Shown: piece by piece, positions 21,526-23,454 of the stretch
How positions within the stretch are numbered: the first letter of the stretch is position 1
Layout: each line of letters starts with the position of its first letter
DNA from: an uncultured Sutterella sp.
Lineage (GTDB): Bacteria > Pseudomonadota > Gammaproteobacteria > Burkholderiales > Burkholderiaceae_F
Direction: 5' to 3'
DNA: 23,454 nucleotides
Assembly (NCBI GenBank): GCA_900546995.1
Contig: URFF01000022.1
Location: forward strand, 1-23,454
Notes under the pieces: model-generated
What the model saw: the letters and a program-made list of their open reading frames with translations, nothing else
Databases searched by the model: none
What the model was told of the DNA's origin: nothing
Program-made: the position numbers and the translations under genes

Positions 21526-21570
21526 ATGAGTATACAAACCACCAGAGGCGAATACTCCTGCGGACGGTAG
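21526..21570 (+). other. 14-codon open frame at the start of the following gene: likely 5' part of a frameshifted gene
   Basis: ATG at 21526 has a good ribosome binding site (GAGAGGA) and reads MSIQTTRGEYSCGR before TAG. Skipping the T at 21568 would join it to a frame reading RKQFSVRVKALVNTNTP, which continues into the gene annotated next. It may be a real indel, a sequencing error or a programmed +1 shift. Confidence 0.55.
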
Positions 21571-21583
21571 AAAGCAGTTCTCT

Positions 21584-21937
21584 GTGCGAGTTAAGGCCCT
21601 TGTCAATACCAACACCCCAACCATCGCTCAAAAAGCCGCCAAGGCCGTTTTGAAGGATTTTAGAAGCATTCGCTGTCATGACAAAAAGATCGTGGCGATG
21701 GAGGTGAAATTAACAATTAAAGGTTTTGACACCATGATTGACTTCACAACCATGTTGCCCAAGGTAAGGGCAATTCGTGATGCGCTTGTGATGGGCGGTA
21801 TGCCGGTCAACGGACTGTATGCCAACTATGAGAAAACCACGGACAAAGATCCGGAGTGGGTTTTCGAGGTTCATTTCCGAGAGATTGATCCGATCGAAGA
21901 CACCAAAGGTCGTGGTCTGCAACAGTTTGAGATTTGA
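21584..21937 (+). CDS. Phage protein of unknown function (possibly frameshifted at its 5' end)
   Basis: From a GTG at 21584 the product has 117 residues, including TPTIAQKAAKAVLKDFRSIR, strands KIVAMEVKLTIKGFD and an acidic end (VFEVHFREIDPIEDTKG). I do not recognise the family. The GTG has no proper ribosome binding site, whereas an ATG 58 bases upstream in another frame has one. The native protein was therefore probably longer (about 136 residues), starting at 21526. It lies between the replication gene and rusA in the rightward operon, so a DNA metabolism role is likely. Confidence 0.6.
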   Translation: MRVKALVNTNTPTIAQKAAKAVLKDFRSIRCHDKKIVAMEVKLTIKGFDTMIDFTTMLPKVRAIRDALVMGGMPVNGLYANYEKTTDKDPEWVFEVHFREIDPIEDTKGRGLQQFEI

Positions 21938-21948
21938 GAGATTAACCA

Positions 21949-22350
21949 ATGCCAAACAAAACAATCAACAAACAACTCGTCGTTGTTCTCCCGTGGCCTC
22001 ATCGGTACCTGTCGCCAAATTCTCGCGTCATGTGGCAAGCGAAATATCAGGTCAGCAGCAAAGCCAGAAACCTGGCTCGCCTTTTGACGTTGGAACTGTT
22101 CGGTTGCGGAAATTCGGCTTTGCCGATTGATAACTTAATCAACATTCAACTCATCGCTCATGCGTACGACAAGCGATCACGTGACGAGGACAACATCATC
22201 GCCAGCATGAAACCCTATCTGGACGGGATCGCCGACGCCATCGGCGTGAATGATGCAGCTTTTCATTTCCGTGAGCTGCAATTCGGTCAAACTAAACGAC
22301 CGGCTGAAATAGAGGTTTGGCTGACCTGGAAGGAGGCTCAGTGTGAATGA
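21949..22350 (+). CDS. rusA: RusA-type Holliday junction resolvase
   Basis: RusA dimers resolve four-way junctions formed in phage replication and recombination. The 133-residue product has the family's N-terminal LPWPHRYLSPNSRVMW and the active-site region SRDEDNIIASMKPYLDGIAD. D79 and D81 match the RusA catalytic pair, with K88, D92 and D102 (in IGVND) as further conserved sites. The ribosome binding site is GAGAG. The stop overlaps the next gene by 8 bases. Confidence 0.93.
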   Translation: MPNKTINKQLVVVLPWPHRYLSPNSRVMWQAKYQVSSKARNLARLLTLELFGCGNSALPIDNLINIQLIAHAYDKRSRDEDNIIASMKPYLDGIADAIGVNDAAFHFRELQFGQTKRPAEIEVWLTWKEAQCE

Positions 22351-22555
22351 TGAAAAAAATACGGAGGCCTCGGCGTGGATCGCGGAGGTACTTCCTAGAG
22401 ATGCAGCCCTTTCTCTGGTTAGAGCTGCAAGACTGGCCAAAACATTGCCAATCGATTCCCTGGTACGAGCTCAGACCATCCGCGATGCGGAGAAAAAGGT
22501 CCGGGCATTGTATCCCGAGGCCTTTCGTCATGACGGTGGTTGCCGTCAACGATGA
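22343..22555 (+). CDS. Small phage protein, unknown
   Basis: This 70-residue helical protein starts with GTG (MNDEKNTEASAWIAEVLPRD). The start is set by a strong AGGAGG 6 bases upstream. It overlaps the rusA stop and the start of the next gene. I do not recognise it. Confidence 0.65.
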   Translation: MNDEKNTEASAWIAEVLPRDAALSLVRAARLAKTLPIDSLVRAQTIRDAEKKVRALYPEAFRHDGGCRQR

Positions 22556-22769
22556 GGGCAGAGCTGTCGGCGAGGATCATATCAACGCAAAATATCTCGA
22601 CGAGGATGTCGAGCATGCGCGTGAACTTCGGGCGAACGGTTATACCTATAGGCAGATTGCCAACATGCTCGATATGCCGATTAGAACCGTTCGTGATTAT
22701 GTCTCCGGTCGTCGGCGTTCACAGTCAGTTGCCGGTTGGAAAAAAATTAAGAGGTTCAAAAAGGAATGA
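22530..22769 (+). CDS. Small HTH protein, possible late regulator
   Basis: This 79-residue protein contains a resolvase/Hin-type helix-turn-helix (ARELRANGYTYRQIANMLDM followed by PIRTVRDYVSGRRR) and a basic tail. The ATG at 22530 has CGAGG ahead. It lies directly before the terminase genes, where lambdoid phages often encode a late-gene regulator or terminase-associated DNA-binding protein. The stop overlaps the terminase small subunit start by 4 bases (ATGA). Confidence 0.65.
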   Translation: MTVVAVNDEGRAVGEDHINAKYLDEDVEHARELRANGYTYRQIANMLDMPIRTVRDYVSGRRRSQSVAGWKKIKRFKKE

Positions 22770-23227
22770 CGAAAAAAGGTGAAAAGCTGACGCTAAAGCA
22801 GGAAACCTTTGTCAGCGAGTATCTGAAAACGGGGAATGCGACAGAGGCCGCTAGGCGTGCAGGGTATAAGGGTAATGATGTAACCCTTGCTAGAGTTGGC
22901 GCTGAAAACCTCAGAAAACCTCTGATCGCTCACGCGATAGCTGCAAAAAACCAGAAACGAAGTGAACGCTTGGAACTGGAAGAGGATTTTGAGCTTAAAA
23001 AAGCCATAGAGTTATTGCAAATGTGCATGGAGCCAAAGCACGTTTACAGCTTTGCTACTGGCGAACCTATGAAAGATGGGGATGGCAATTACGTCATGCA
23101 GTTTGATTCTAAAGGAGCAAATACGGCGCTTCAAACAATCGCTAAGCTGCGTGGAAAATTCGTCCAAAAGGTTCAGGTCGGTTTTGCTGATAGCCTCGCC
23201 GAGCAATTGGAGGATGTCGACGAATGA
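22766..23227 (+). CDS. terS: Terminase small subunit
   Basis: It recognises the packaging site on concatemeric DNA. The 153-residue product opens with the Terminase_2 pattern LTLKQETFVSEYLKTGNATE followed by AARRAGYKG and a DNA-binding helix set. A central helical oligomerisation region and a C-terminal tail (GKFVQKVQVGFADSLAEQL) follow. It overlaps the upstream gene and the large subunit gene by ATGA junctions. Confidence 0.9.
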   Translation: MTKKGEKLTLKQETFVSEYLKTGNATEAARRAGYKGNDVTLARVGAENLRKPLIAHAIAAKNQKRSERLELEEDFELKKAIELLQMCMEPKHVYSFATGEPMKDGDGNYVMQFDSKGANTALQTIAKLRGKFVQKVQVGFADSLAEQLEDVDE

Positions 23228-23454
23228 GCATGGAAGTCGCTGAAATTCAATCCAAACTCGTGCGTTTGGCTAAAAAGTGGCGTAATGATCCCTTGGCTTT
23301 TGCTCAGGGGGCATTCCCTTGGGGCAAGGGTACCCTCAAAGGAATGAGCGGACCTGACACATGGCAGCAGAAACACCTCGCCTATCTTCGTGACAAACTC
23401 AAAGACGGTGCTTCAGTGGACGAAGTAATTCAAACGGCTATTGCTGCCGGTCAT
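23224..23454 (+). CDS. terL: Terminase large subunit, N-terminal part (cut by right edge)
   Basis: Seventy-seven residues are visible, starting MSMEVAEIQSKLVRLAKKWR. The pattern FAQGAFPWGKGTLKGMSGPD-TWQ is typical of phage large terminases. The final IQTAIAAGH is where the Walker A motif normally begins (AAGHGIGKS-type in relatives), just past the edge. The gene overlaps terS by ATGA. The ATPase and nuclease domains lie outside the window. Confidence 0.88.
   Translation, partial: MSMEVAEIQSKLVRLAKKWRNDPLAFAQGAFPWGKGTLKGMSGPDTWQQKHLAYLRDKLKDGASVDEVIQTAIAAGH

Larger units (their letters stand above)
8054..23454. mobile_element. Lambda-like temperate prophage, incomplete at the right edge
   Basis: Phage genes run without a break from the integrase beside tRNA-Leu to the terminase large subunit at the right edge. 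They include integrase, an antirepressor, recombination genes, a LexA-type repressor with flanking operators, Cro, replication genes, RusA and terminase. The gene order (int at one end, leftward early block, immunity, rightward replication, then packaging) is that of lambdoid siphophages. Head and tail genes and attR must lie outside the window. The base composition is patchy: the immunity cargo is AT-rich while the recombination genes are closer to the host. Confidence 0.93.

Noticed and set aside
8054..23454. CRISPR arrays or insertion sequences
   Set aside because: No regular repeat-spacer pattern, transposase or terminal inverted repeats were seen.

Overview
The window carries a bacterial chromosome segment (about 1-8053) joined at a tRNA-Leu gene to a lambda-like temperate prophage (about 8054 to the right edge) that is not complete in the window. 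The host part points to a betaproteobacterium of the Burkholderiales, possibly a gut Sutterellaceae-type organism. The main evidence is an elongation factor P with arginine at position 32 beside an EarP rhamnosyltransferase, with uvrC-pgsA next to them. The genus is an inference.

Host region. On the minus strand a ribokinase precedes a nucleoside hydrolase (nucleoside salvage), and earP precedes efp (EF-P and its arginine rhamnosylation). On the plus strand uvrC-pgsA forms an operon, followed by an NhaC-type Na+/H+ antiporter and a tRNA cluster Gly-Cys-Gly-Leu behind a near-consensus promoter.

Prophage region. Directly after tRNA-Leu lie six copies of TAATGTGCCT, likely arm-type sites, and a P4-type tyrosine integrase. 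Leftward early genes fill 9753-15616. They include a MazG-like pyrophosphohydrolase, a BRO/KilAC antirepressor preceded by a C4-like antisense RNA region with a strong promoter, an AlpA-like regulator with a coupled 28-residue membrane peptide, and a YqaJ-type exonuclease beside a candidate single-strand annealing protein. Upstream of them are a terminator (15633-15659), a plus-strand orphan gene and a GC-rich structured region (16339-16605) just downstream of the presumed leftward promoter PL.

Immunity region. Three TTTAG-N6-CTAAA-type operators at 16616-16687 (OL) and three at 20037-20141 (OR) flank a minus-strand operon that starts with a LexA/S24-type repressor. Downstream of the repressor, in the position that rexAB holds in lambda, lie three genes: a HARE-HTH plus PD-(D/E)XK nuclease, a HipA-like kinase and an unknown partner. 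The last two are visibly AT-rich. I consider this module the best candidate for an undescribed phage-exclusion or defence system.

Rightward region. A TTG-started Cro-like protein, an O-like replication protein with internal iteron-like repeats, a gene with an apparent frameshift at its 5' end, a RusA resolvase, two small genes and the terminase subunits lead off the right edge. Early control therefore looks two-tiered: a lambda-like CI/Cro switch plus a P1 immI-like C4/antirepressor circuit.
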